Part shown: one piece after another, positions 24,112 through 37,700 of the stretch
Layout: each line of letters begins with the position of its first letter
Position numbering within the stretch: the first letter of the stretch is position 1
Assembly (NCBI GenBank): GCA_012932295.1
Contig: JAAONU010000014.1
Location: 17,972,251 to 18,036,250, forward strand
Origin: Cyclina sinensis
Taxonomy: Eukaryota > Mollusca > Bivalvia > Venerida > Veneridae
Direction: 5' to 3'
DNA length: 64,000 bases
The notes under the pieces: generated by a model
The model's input: the letters and a program-made list of their open reading frames with translations, nothing else
Database searches by the model: none
Told to the model about the DNA's origin: nothing
Program-made: the position numbers and the translations under genes

Positions 24112-25778
24112 TTACAATTTTGTCTGTTCTTCAAAGTCCATTTCATCCAGGATTCCCGCTTTTTTAGCCTCTGCTGGTTTTACCTTAGATGACTTTTTCT
24201 TTTTTGTTGTTTTTCCTATTGGTGGTGGAAGAGTGGTCTTGTATTTTTCCCACGGCGATGTTAAACTTGGATCCTGCATGCCAGTCACTTTAGATTTAGA
24301 CTTCTTCTTGGGCCTTGTTGCACCTTCTGGTGGAGTAGACCCACTGGAACTGGAATCAGCCGTATCATCCTCTAGTAAAGGAAGTGGTCTTTCTCTTGAC
24401 CCAAATAATGTTGGGTGCCCATGTTCTACAATATCATGGCCCTGAGGACGAATATTCCGTGAGAATGTAGGAGTTGACACTGGCGTTTCACTGGTATCAA
24501 TTATCGTTATTTCTTCAGTAGCATGCCCCGGATGGCCTTCATGGTGGTACTTTGTTGTTATGTGTGGGCTGTCACTTGTTGCTTGAGTATCTTTGAATAA
24601 ATCAGGAGAATGCCGTCCTCGGATGCTTGTAGGTGCGTCTGTAGCAAATTTTGGAGGTTCTGGTTTTCTTGACCCAAAGGTACTTAATGGTGCACGTGCC
24701 TGTCCATGTCCATCATGACTGCTTTGCCATATTTTCGGCCTCGCACCTTTTGGTTGTACATTTTTAGTGTCAGGTGCCGGATGCGGTGAGGATGGCCTAT
24801 CTGACTGCCAAGCTTTATCAAGAATATTGCTGGCAGCACTGTGGGTTATTGTGTCTGTCTCTGACTTGTGCATCTGTCCAGCTATTTTCGGTTTCACTCC
24901 ATCAGCTGTATGTTTGGGTGGAGGACTAACATCAATATGCTCTATATGTGGAGGACGTGGAATCACAGATCTTCTTGCAAGGAATCTGTGTAAAGCTGAT
25001 GTGAACTGTTGACTTTTTGTTGCTGGAGGTTCACTGTCTCTAACATGTCATGATCCATTGTTTCAGCTGGTGGTGCCCCGACAAACATAATTGGCGACTC
25101 AAATAGGTCGTCAGTATCTACAGCATGTGACTCATGATGGTATCGATAATCCGGCGAATCTCTACCTTCATGTTCTACTAGAAGGTCCCCCTATTCCAAC
25201 ATGTGTATCTCTCACAAAAGCTGTTTCATGCATGGCCTCATTATCATGTGCAAATAAATCTGGTTCATATTTGCGATGAGAAATAAGTGTAGTTTCATCT
25301 TTTTTACTCTTCCTCTTTTTCTTTTTCTTCATGATGACCAGGAAGCAGCAGCATACAACAATTATAGCTATGATTAGAATGATTATACATATAACTAGAA
25401 TGATAATCCATATAGGAAATTCAGTGTCTCCAGGTGGCCTCTCATTGCAGAAATAGAAATAATGATCAAAGAAACACTCGTCCACGTTAATCACAGTCAC
25501 ACAATAGTAGATGAGGGAATATTGCATTATTCGTATCGCCTCGCTTGAACCTGCTCTGTCATGTTCCCGAATACAAGCTTCCAAGAAATGATCTACGATG
25601 CTAGTAGGTAACTGATGGCAGTTATCTGCAATGCTAGCGTTATTGAGTATGGCTAAACAATTTGTAGCAGCATCTGTGTAGTTATTCTCTGCACGACTAT
25701 AGGTTGTGAGAGTATCTGGTACATGAACAACAGGTATTGGTATAGTTGAAGGAACCCAAGTATCGTTTGTTATAGCTT
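24112..25778 (-). CDS. Exon 31: last C8-like region, transmembrane helix, cytoplasmic tail
   Basis: Acceptor TTTCAG. It opens EAITNDTWVPSTIPIPVVHV, then a C8-like region (NCLAILNNASIADNC ... EACIREHD ... YYC). FPIWIIILVICIIILIIAII-VVCCCFLVI follows (about 25335-25416), then KKKKKRKSKK, so the protein is type I. The tail is rich in Pro, Ser, His, Lys and Asp (IPRPPHIEHIDVSPPPKH; DSSSSGSTPPEG) and ends DEMDFEEQTKL with TAA at 24114-24112. Two frame breaks cancel out: one in GGGGG near 25190 (onward DLLVEHEGRDSPDYRYHHES) and one near 25050 (onward RDSEPPATKSQQFTSALHRF). No known signalling domain is seen in the tail. Confidence 0.86.
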
Positions 25779-28700
25779 CTGAAATGAAAGAAACCATTTC
25801 TTTTTACAACAGCATATCAAAGTATTGGTGATGATTTACAAACATGCCTTATAAATATATCTAAAATTAATTCAGAGTTTAAACTCCCAAATGAGTTGAT
25901 GAAAAGTCATTTAATTAGACACACATTCAGAAAACTAATTAATGTGATTTTCATGTCCTAGTTATCAAAATTATATTCTTTTTTCTGCTAAAGTAAGAAA
26001 CACCACTTTCAGATTTACTGTCTGGTTCAAAGCATTACAATGAACTTTGAATTAGGATACATAGACCAGGAATGTTGGCTACAAATAACAGAAAATCTTA
26101 AAAAAGATAAAGAGCAGTTTAAAAAATGTAGCATTCTACCTGATATACTCCCTGTGACTGCTTTGACTACAGAATCATGATTTTGTCATCACTGTTGATA
26201 TGTTTCCTCTTCCTTCATCAAACATTACAGCTAACAGGAGTGCTTTGTCTGAAAACGAGGCATCACCATATACATTCATGTCCTGTAAAATTTCATTTTC
26301 AGTTTTCCATTTTGTCCAAACACGCAGCTGATCGACTGTGACCCGAGTTGTTGTTGTTGAAGAGATCTTCAGTTTTTCTATGTTTACATTTGACTCAACT
26401 GTAAAGCTTAACACTGCCTTCTCAACAAGTCCATTTTTGATAAGGTAGATAACTGCAGAACTGTCACTTGATCGCCAGGTAAAAGTTAAGTAATACCAGA
26501 TGTCCAAATCAAATCTCAGAGATGTTGTCTTGTTTGATACCCAGTGCACATTTAATTGGCCCTTTATCACTTCGAATGTGAGGATAGATGACCCTACATT
26601 GACTGAGAGTAGTTTGTAAGAAGCTGAAGACATTTCTGAAATCATTGAGCATTTCACCCAATAGCTGATTGTAAAAGTAAGTACATTCGTCTGGATATTA
26701 AGTCTGTTAACAGTGAAATACTGTTCTCCAGCTAGAGACAATGCATAGCCACCTGACTGAAAATTGTCCTACTGCAAAGTGGTGAGTAAGGATAATTTCA
26801 TTACTTTTTGGAATGTATCGCTTCATAATGCATTCTCCTGCGTAGTTTCCAGTTATTTCTGCATCATCAAGATTTCTGGTATCATCTTCCTCACACTGTA
26901 TATCATTTTTCCATGATCCATCAGCAGATCCTAATAGCCCTTGATTACTTCTTGCAATGTCTTTTTGGATGTTTGAAGAAGCGATTAAACCAATCTCTGT
27001 ATCATAGAGGATTATGTAGGAACTGCTGAATGAAATTTTTATAAATGGGTCTTCAGTCCATTCAACTTGAATTCTGCTTGCTGATTTCAACACAGGATAG
27101 AACAATTCCTTGCCATTTAATATGACTGTCACATTTTCTCCATGGTTGTGCTGAATGCTGACTATCACCTGATCAACCTGAATTGCCATTTCTTTTATAT
27201 AGCGGCATTTGTTTGTGCCTAAACAGGGTAGGAATAGACATTGAACCACAACAGATGTTGTTTTTATTAGTGTATATACTCCAGGTACTATGTGGGTATA
27301 GGAAATTCCATCAAAACTGGTAATGTAAGACCCATATATCATTCCAACAAAACTCGGATGAATGGAATTAGCAAAAAGGCAATCATTTCCGACCCAATGC
27401 TGGGAACATCTATCGCAAGTATAATCTACAGATATATTCAGACTGAGAGACAAAATAAAGCTTTTCCATACATTAGTGACAGTAATTAAAGCAGAATAAT
27501 GCCGGGGATGGCATTCACAAGTACCAAAATCTGATGAACAAACTCCATTTGTACTACAGGCACCATGTGTCCCTATGGGGCAAATGGCTGTACATGCAGG
27601 TCCCCAATGAGTGTCTAAACATATGCAATTGTCCTTTTGTACTTCACCAAATACACATTGTTTGCATGCTGTGCCACTGGCTCCAATATAGTCAGAAAGG
27701 CTGTCAACAACATTACACATATTGTTAATTGGATTGGAAGATGAGTTTTCAGTGCTGATGTACAAGTCAGCTGCCCCTGCCAAAATTGCTTCTGCTTGAG
27801 TTGTATCTCCAGTGCTGATCATTTCTTTGACACATAATTCATCATAAACTTCAGAAAGTAATTCAACGCTGGACCCCGCAACTGCCCCTGAAAAGTTACT
27901 CATAAGAGTTTGACATTTCTCCTGTGCAGTCTTCAGTTCTTCTGCAGTGACTGCACTTTCTGTTGTCAGTTTCCGCTTTTCAATGTCATAGTTTTCTGAC
28001 AATTCGAGATCTGACAATACCCAAATGGGAGGGTTGTTGGTGTCAATTACTACCATGTTATCAATCTGCATACTTTCATATGCAATAAAACCAATTCCTT
28101 CATTGAAATTCCAGTTGTATAAAATGTCGCTGGTATCTGATGTAACTTTAACTCTAAAATTGTTGATGATTATGGTAGGATTGTGAGGCCGAGACCAAAT
28201 ACGCACTTCATCTATGTAGCCTTCAAATATTCCCATAGATATATCTACATTTAAGCCAGGTGTCAATTGTCCTAATGTCAATATCCCCCCACTGGTAAAT
28301 ACTGTGTCCGATACCAATAAAGCCTTTACTGATGTAATTCCTGAAAAAAAAAACAAAAAAAACATAAATTAAAACCTGACTGATAAACATTTGTTACTTA
28401 AGAGATAAAGGTGTAAAATTTATATATTTATTTAAATTTTGCGATTTTAAGTCTTAACTGTAACTTTATAAAAATGACGGTAGAAATTATACTTATAATA
28501 ATATTCAGGGCTCTCCATCTGCTGTTCTCTTCAGCCAAAAATAGACTGTGTCCCCCAACTCCAATTAGTACCTATTTTTCACTTTTAAACATTAAAAAAT
28601 TCCCCCTTCAAAAGGAAAAAAATAAATAAAAATGTGAAATTCAGCAGATAAGTCTCTCATCTAACACTGATCTTTTATTATTTCATTGCCATTTTGACTA

Positions 28701-31700
28701 AATCTAAATTGCGCATGTAAATATTAGACAAAGTTTCCATTCATGGGAACAGCTACAAATATGTATGGATCATATCTGGTCTGTTCCTAAAATTAAAATC
28801 TTCCTTTAATTGCTATTGTCTGAAAATACAGATAATTTTTTTTTGGTATATAAACATAATTATTATTCATGCTTGATATCATACTGAACAACTAGCTAGC
28901 CCCTGAATTTAATTTACGGGTAATGAAAAACTTGATATTGAAATTAAATATTCATTTAATTTTTTTTCTTTTTTTCCAATTTCCAATTTACACTGGTCTC
29001 AAATCAAGCCATACTATACTGTCATGTATCCTTTCTAATTAATTTCTGTTTACATAAAGCAGCACATTCATCCATTTAATGTTCTATCACGTGATTCAAA
29101 AAATTTACAGTAATATTAGAATGTCGGCAAAGAATCTTGTGTGTCGGTTTCAAATATTCTAAGAAATAAACATTGCAAAAATCCCGAGGGCTGCAGATCC
29201 CTTCCCCATAAATGGAGTGAGGGCCCTGACATTTTATTTTAAAGTTTTTCAGTATTTTCATTTTGTTTAGAAAAAAAACTGAAACAGTTCTGTTAATCAT
29301 TTAGTTGTTATGCATATTTACCTGCATTATTTGTGTGATAGACCTCCAAGATACTCGCATAATGCCTCCAAGCAAGACTTATCTGGTTCCACATATTCTG
29401 TTCAAGAATCAGTCCTGTTGAGTGGTATTTTCCTTGAAGTACAACAAGAAGACCGTCTGTATGATGGATAAGAATTATATACTTGACTTGTAATAATATG
29501 TCAAAATTATGCCACCAGGCTTGGTTGGTTTTACATGCAGCTCTATGGTAAAATCAGACTTCGGTAACAATACACCCGTTGCTGATACTCCTGTTCCTGA
29601 GAATCTGAAACAGTTCGACTTCAAAGTTTGCAGGTATTTCCTTTCAATTATTGCTATGAATGTGATATCAGTATATAATGAATTTTGGAAGAAAAGTTCC
29701 ACTGCATCTGTTGTCAGGTTCATTGCACATGTGTCTGGTATAATTTGCGTACGATCTACACAAATGGAATTTCTGCTGATATACAGTTTGAAGCTTCTAT
29801 AGCAATGGAGGTGTCACATGCTGTGAGCACTCCTTCTATGTTAATCTGCAATTTAATCCATTCTTCTCTGGTAACAGAAATTGTGGTTAGAAGTCTACCA
29901 TTGATGGCGGATATTCTAACCAGCAAGTCGGACCCTTGTACTGACAATTTAACAGTTGCAGTGGTTTCCATTTTCAATGTTATACTGTCCTAAAGTTAGT
30001 GTATCGAATAACATCAACGTTGATGAAGATGCAATTACTCCAAACTGGGCAGTTTCATAAGCCTCATAACTGATGTAATACTTTTCACCACTATGAACAA
30101 ATATAATTCCTATGAGGCATAACTGTAAAGATGATCCAGATGTGCAGACTGAAAATCTTCCGTGGATTTGTAGGTCTAATGAACTGACTGAGAATAAATT
30201 GAAATATCCTGTCACCGGAACATCAAGGAGGACACCATCAAAAGTTGTCAACTGACCCATTAAATTTACTTGAGAAACTAGAATAGCTGCATTGTTTCCA
30301 AGTGGATCATATGATGTCTGTTTGAAAAGAATGCAATCTGCACCAAACCAATTTGTCTCGCAATGGTTACAAGTAGAACCAGTCCAGTGTCCAGTGCACT
30401 GACAAGTGCCATTTACATCACAATCACCATGGCCGTTACATGGTATTTTAGCACCCCCCGGACAGACTCCATCACAGTTAACTCCATAGTAACCATAGTA
30501 ACATATGCACTTTGCCATTGCTTTTAAAGCCAAACATGCAATTAGAACATTTTTGCTTTAACCATTCTGGATAGTCTGTATCAATTGCGCACATTTCTGT
30601 GTAAAGACTATTGTCATCACCACCTGTCACCTTACAGACTTGAAGTGAAATCAACCATAGAAATTACTGTATCAGTGATATTGCCTGTGCTTGTTGCTGT
30701 CATCATACATGAATACTTAAACCACCATCTAGTGAACTCAGATACACCATCACAATGCTGCAATATAGAAGCTGAGTCAAAGAACAAAGAACATACTCTT
30801 TCCACGGCTGGAATGATTTCTGTGATAACCAGTGCTTCCTCTACAGTTGTATGTAAATCCTCAAGTTCAAGATCTGAAATTATCCAAGTAGGCGACTGCC
30901 AAGGAAAGGTTGGTAATTGTAAATTATTTCCAGTCACTTGTTCAAAAGCAATGGTTCCGACTCCTTCCGTGAATGAGAAAAATAAGGAGAGCTTTGAAAT
31001 AAAAACTGACATTCGGATATTTAAATGATGAGCTTGGTATATAAAAAAGTTAGGAATTGGGTCCTTCCATACAGCAAATTCGTCAATTTCTCCAACAAAG
31101 GAAACGGAACTGTAAGTATATTTGTCACCATTTACTGCAGGCAAATACTCCCCAAGAGCTACAACACCATCTTTTTCAAACAGATCTGGACAGTTCAAGG
31201 TTATAATTTCATGCAAAATATTCATGTTTCTCCTGAAAAAGTAAACATCGATTTTCTGTGTATTTCGTCGGAATGTTAGAATTAGTTGATTCCAAACATG
31301 TAATTCTGCCGAGAATGATAGCTGAATAGACGTATCAGAATACTGAATCTGCATCGGATCTGTATTTATGACAGCAAAAGTTGCATCTTTGGCATAAGAG
31401 AGAATGTATCCCCCGTAATCAGCTGGTTTGAAGTACAAAGACATACTGAAATCCATTCCATTAAGAGAGAATCCAGAGGGGTATAATATAGGTGCAGACA
31501 TAACAGCTGTTCTGTTAAATTTCAATGCATATCCAGAGTTGTAAGTAATGTCTCCTACTGGAATTTGGAGAGTATCTAGAATCACACTTGAAGACAGCTT
31601 GAAATTTGTTATAATATATCTTCTTACATCATTTTGTGTCATTAATGAATAGTCTTTGCCATTACCATCACATGCACCAAAAACACCAGCGCCCATCTGG

Positions 31701-34700
31701 CAAACAGTTGATTCAGTGATAACTGATGCTTGTAGAAATTCTTTCTGAGCTGTTATAGTTACTGTAAGACTTCCAATGCTCGTCACTTTTATACTTATTT
31801 CAGTCAGTGATTCATGGGTGACAGTCATTGTATTAAATACATTGGTGATGTCTTCTAACTTTTTAAGATTTCCATCCAGGTAGAATAAGGGCTCAAATCC
31901 TTGCCTTGGAGGTGCCACTACTGCCTTGTTTGTAGAAGAAGACACAGAAATAGCTGCAATACATGAACCATATTTACAAGACACTTGGTACACATGGACT
32001 TCTACACCAAGAACAGTGCTTTTAAATAACAAGAAAGCTCCTGCTTCCCCAGTAAAAGAAATCTGTTGGCCCTCAAAAGTCATATAGTAGCCATTACTTG
32101 AAACCGTTGCAATCACTGATGCCTTGGAAGTTAGAGAGGATGTATTGAGAATGGTACAATCTTGTCCAGTCAATGAACCTAATAAGCCTACTGTACAGTT
32201 TGAGCATTCACTGTTTCCATTCCAGTTCCACCAACATTCACAAGTGCCATTTCCATGGCATTTGCCATGGTTACTACATGGTAGGTCTGATCCTCCTGGA
32301 CATATACCGTTGCATGATGAACCATAATAACCATAAAAACATGCACATGAACCATTAGAATACTCAAATCCAAACTTGCAATTGGCTGCACATGCTGAAA
32401 TATTCATATTTGAACCTCTAAATTCTGAACAAAGAGATGTTCTTTTCTCATCTGTAATGCCATGCTCAATCTCACAAATCTTAACATAATCCAAAATGAT
32501 ACTGTACCCTGCTGTTTTTAGATTAACGGCAGATATTGCTTGCCGACAAAGAAGGTAGAAGAACTCTTTTGTGCTATTACTAATACCTGGACAATCAAAA
32601 TCAAACACCTTCCTACATACTTCAGAAGCTTCAATTTCCACAGATGCATTTGAAAAATGAACATAAGTAAAATCAGGTACAATGCTGGCTGTGTATTGGA
32701 GATCAGAGACAAACCACTTGGGTGCCTTCCAAGGATATTCTGGAAAACTGATATCAAAATTACGAATAGCATCTCTTGTCAATGTCCCATCACCTTCATT
32801 GAATTGAAGAGAGAGAAGCAAACTCTCTGATGGAATAGCAGGGTCCATTTTCCAAAGTTGACTCACTTCACTGGGCAAAACAAGTATGTTCCACACCATG
32901 AAGTTTTCAATGCTGCCATCAAACCCATTTGGAAGTTGATATTCTTTGCCATCAGATGGTGTAAGCCAGTGTCCTATGGTTAGTATTCCAGTTTTATTGA
33001 ATAAGCCTGGAATAAGATTGAAAAATCCAGTTGTTGAAACAGCTGCATCTTTATCAATGACATACAGTGCTGTTGTACCATCTAAATTATTGTACGTTAG
33101 AATAACTTTGTTCCAACTTCCTTCATCAAGTGCAATGTTTGTATCATATGCAGTTCCATTGTCCGAATGTGTTTGAACTTCAAGAGAAGAATTTCCACTG
33201 GTCACGATCAAAGATGTATCACTAGTAAATGAAAACAGTAACACCAGAGCTATTAACTTCCCTTTTCTTGACTAGGAGTTCAAATGTAAGTTCAGATGTT
33301 TCACTTGTGTTTACACTAAAATCAAGGTAGATACTAGATTTACTGACACTTAAACCAAATCCACCTTGTGTCTGGTTTTTGTATTCATTGTTTGGATAAT
33401 GAATTATACTATCACAGACTGGGACCGTATATCTTGTTAAACTGAATGTCGTTTCATTACTGTACAATTGCTTATAAGAAGCAGGAACTAGAGTAATTGA
33501 ACTTTCTGCTGAAAGGCTTGATTGTTTCACTGCTGAGCTGCTGCATATCCCAAATGATGGAATATAAGCAGTGGTAATATGATGTAGCTTTTCATCAGCA
33601 TTCTCCAGTGTGGAGCCACTCAACAGACCTGAGGTCTGATTTATCAATGCACTGGTCAATTCCACATCTAAGTGAAGGAACTGTCCATCTGTTCTTATGC
33701 TGAGAACTGCGATTGATTTTACGCTGACAGTCACTTCAAAGAAACTTGATCTATGTATTTTGAATCCTTGGAAATAAACAGCATCATCAAGTGGATTAAG
33801 TAGTTCATTAATGTACACAAGCGGTTTAGAATCATAGGATTTTCCTGATTGTAGTGTAACAGTTGCATAACCGTTTGTATCATCACCGATTCTTGCCGCC
33901 AAGAAGGGGAGACAGGAATAATTCTGGTAACATGTAACAAATTTTCCTTGAATAATAATGTTTCTTGAAATGGCCAACAGAATAAGCTCTCCCTGAGTTT
34001 TGACTGCATAACTTAAACCATCCAGCGTGTAAATTGACCCTAGCTGCCCAATTTTTGCAATTCTTTTATCAGTAACAGTTAAAGTTTCTTCATTTACAGC
34101 AAAACTACAATCAGTGCCATGCCATCCATTTGAACATACACTGCAATCATCAGCTGTCAATCTGTTAATTGGACAATCACAAACTCCAGTTGTGTGGTTG
34201 CATGTTCCAAAACCACTGCAGGGTATGGAAGCTCCTCCAGGGCAAATTGCTTCACAGGTTGCATTCCAGTAGCCATTGTCACACAGGCACTGAGATGATG
34301 AAGACAAGCGGCCTCCGAAAGTGCACTTTGGTGAACATACTTCATCCATATAGGGGTAGAGGTTAAACTGATTTTCAAATTCAGTGCAAGTTTTTTCAGC
34401 AGGCCAGAAATCTAGAGTAAGAGCATCTTGACAGTCATCAGCAAAACTGGAAATTGCACTTGCAATGTCATCACCATCACCTTCGGCATTGACACAGTCA
34501 AAGAAAGCTTCACTTTTCTTAGGAAGGAGACTGTCAGTACCACAGCTCCTGTTAAGATATAACAAAAATTACTGAGAAAATATAATGCACTATTATAGAG
34601 ACAATCTGATACTCCAAAGCAGTCTGAACACAAGTATTTATCATAAAATAACTTTTACACAGATAATTTATGATAACGGTCCCAAAGTAAATAAAAATAT

Positions 34701-37700
34701 TCCAGGAATTCCTTGGAAGGAAGTAATAAAATATATATCACAGGCACCTTTTTACACGTTAAATCCATTTCTTTTAACAAATTTAGACAAAATACATATT
34801 TATCCACAATACTATGCCATGGTAAACAAGAGGGCTATAGTGGCCCTCTATCACCCACCTATGTTAAAAAACATAATGGTCAAGTATGTACTTACCTTGC
34901 TAATGTTGACATTGCTCCATTAAAAACACTGTCACAGAAAGTATTGTAACTGTAAATAACATCCTGTCTTTTCTTCCGCTGATGAAAGCCTGCTCTATTT
35001 TCCTCAATATGTGGAGTTGAAACATCTCGTCTTTTGCGAGCAACTGCTACAGCACTGTCATCACCACCCAAGTCATACTGTGGGCTGTCTGAGGTTCTCT
35101 GGTAACATGATCGCAAAGGAGTATTATCAATCTTCATTCGAGTTTGTGTTTTGGGAAATTTCGACTTCTCTTCATCTAGTTCCATGTAACCATCAGCTGA
35201 AACAATAAGGTTAAATTATTAAATCTTAAACTATCAATAAGTCTATAGCAACAATTGTTGGTATTTATAATCATCTAAACTTTTTCTATAAAAAGTTGAG
35301 GTGATAAATGTTGATGAAACAATAAAGGAAGATGACCAAAAGGCTGTCTCCTTTACATCTCAAAACCATTTGTAAAGTTACAATAGCTGTTAATTCAATA
35401 TGTGAGTTTACAAATATACTGAAAGGGCATGCTAGTATTCTTTGAACAATGCAAGGGACATCCCTGCCAAGTTTCATCAACTTTGGTTTAAAAGAAGATC
35501 TTGTTTAAAGTAATTACAAAAACTTGATGAAACACAATGCACTGACACATGAAGGACACATGGGGGTCACAAAAGCTCACCATGTACACACTGTGTTCTG
35601 CTTACTTAAAAACAAGCAAAAAAAGTAAAAAGATCTTCAAGGATGTATTAACAAGTTGAGCGTAATTTTAACAAGTATTTTTAGTGTTTCTTTTACCTTA
35701 GCTAGGACATTTGTAAAAGAAAATTTGTAATAATTAGTTTTTACGTACAATAGAATGCTTCATCATCAAAATCGTAGTAGTAGAATTCAATTTTGGATTC
35801 ACTGAGGTAGTTTTTAACCAATGTTATTGGCATTTTGAACAATGCAGCTACCGTTGTAGCATCAAGGTACCTATGAAAATAAAAACCAAACACACAGATA
35901 GACAAAAGAAATAAATCAATGTTGAACAAAACATTAATGGTAATAATGCATACAAATTCATATATTTAAACATTTATCTAGCATAATCATTTAATGAAAA
36001 TGCACATTGCAATTAAATTCTTAGGCTGTTTAACTCAATGGACTTAAAATAACACATGACTCAATTCAGAAACAGATCACTCATTGATTTAATCATTGCA
36101 ACTTTTATAATTTCAGTCTCTTACCTTGAAGCAAATCCTAGTGAGTCATAACATCCAACAAAGGAGTCTGTTTTCTTCCATTTCTTTATTTCTTGGCTGA
36201 CCTGGAACTTGCCTAATGAAAGATCTCCACCATTGATAAAGGGATTTGCTTTGTTAAAATTCTCAATTGTGAAGATTTCTGGATTTGTTGCATTCTGTTC
36301 ACTAAGAACATACAGTGTCATTTCTCTTAATTTGCTGGAATATCCTAGAACAATTTGATACCAGATATTATCAAGTAACTGAATGCCAGTGTCCCACTTT
36401 TTCTCTTTGCCATCGTAGATTAAAACTGTTCCATCAAAGTCAAGACTGAATGGCTTTTTTCGAGTGTACGAGAAGATAACCCCGTTACAACCAGTGCATG
36501 TCTTCAGGTAGAAAGAGATGGTTACTTCTTCAGATGAATCATCAAACAATTGGAAAGATGTGACACTTGCACTTGCTGAATTGCAACAAATAGCTGATCC
36601 AGATAATTTGTCTTTAACATCAGTCTTGTCAATGAAGTATTCAGCACTGAAGTCTGAATTTGCAGAGCACTGAAATATAATGCAGAAATCATAATATTTG
36701 AATAACCATTTGGAAAGAATAACATTCTCTTATTCTTTATCAGATCTCAGTTATCATTTTGTCTGTAAGATTTTGTAAAATAACTTCTTTTAAAGATTAA
36801 TTGATTATACATGTAGTTATTTATGTTAGTATACACATTTTTATACATAATAATATTCAAAATAATGCTTTAATGTCAACTTACAGCAGTTCCAGTCTGT
36901 CCTGGTACAGGTTCAGCTGACGTGTAGACCTCATAGTCTTTTGTAATCAAGTAATCTGCAGAAGTCGGTACATAGTTACACAGTCCTGTTGTATTCCATT
37001 GGCTTGAAAGTAGCTTAACAGTTAACTGGAAGAACACACTTCCTCTCTTGATGTCCATTATAAATCCTATCTCAGAAATTCTGACACTAAGTACTCTAGA
37101 ATTCTTGTTAATGATCACCATGTCGCCCATTGTTTTGTCTTGCTGTGTTTCCTTTTTCCATCTTTGTCCATTTACAAATGATTTATATATGCGTTTTCCA
37201 CTTTTGGTAGTCTCTTCCTGGACAGTCTCAAAGTTTATATAATTACTTTTGTATGTTACAAACACTTTGTCAACAACCAAGATCTGCTTTCCCTTTTTCT
37301 TGATTAGGTTTTGTCTTATCTGAAATGATATTTAGTACGGACTTTTTTCATATGCAATGTCTTGAACTATATATTTATTAGATGTTGTAAAGTTATTTGA
37401 ATTAATTTGGATTTGTATCAAATCTGTTACCTCTGTTGAACTTGTGGTTTAAGCAGTAGTTTAATTTGAGTCTACATGAAAAAGTGTTACAAAGTCATTA
37501 GTTTCTTATATAATTCTGTATGATATTAAGAATGGTTACCTATTAAAGCAGGCTTATTTGGCTTTCGGTCTAAAAATTTGGCTCTGAAACAAATACTGAA
37601 ATACAATTCTATCTTGTTATAAACAGGAATAATAATTCCATTAAAACTAATTCTTAGTAGTATATCAGTAAATACATGTAATTATAATAAACTATTCTGA

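Noticed and set aside
25050..25190. A short intron joining the two frames of the cytoplasmic tail
   Set aside because: The middle frame gives protein-like text (DLLVEHEGRDSPDYRYHHES) and the only usable donor lies after a stop; two cancelling indels fit better.
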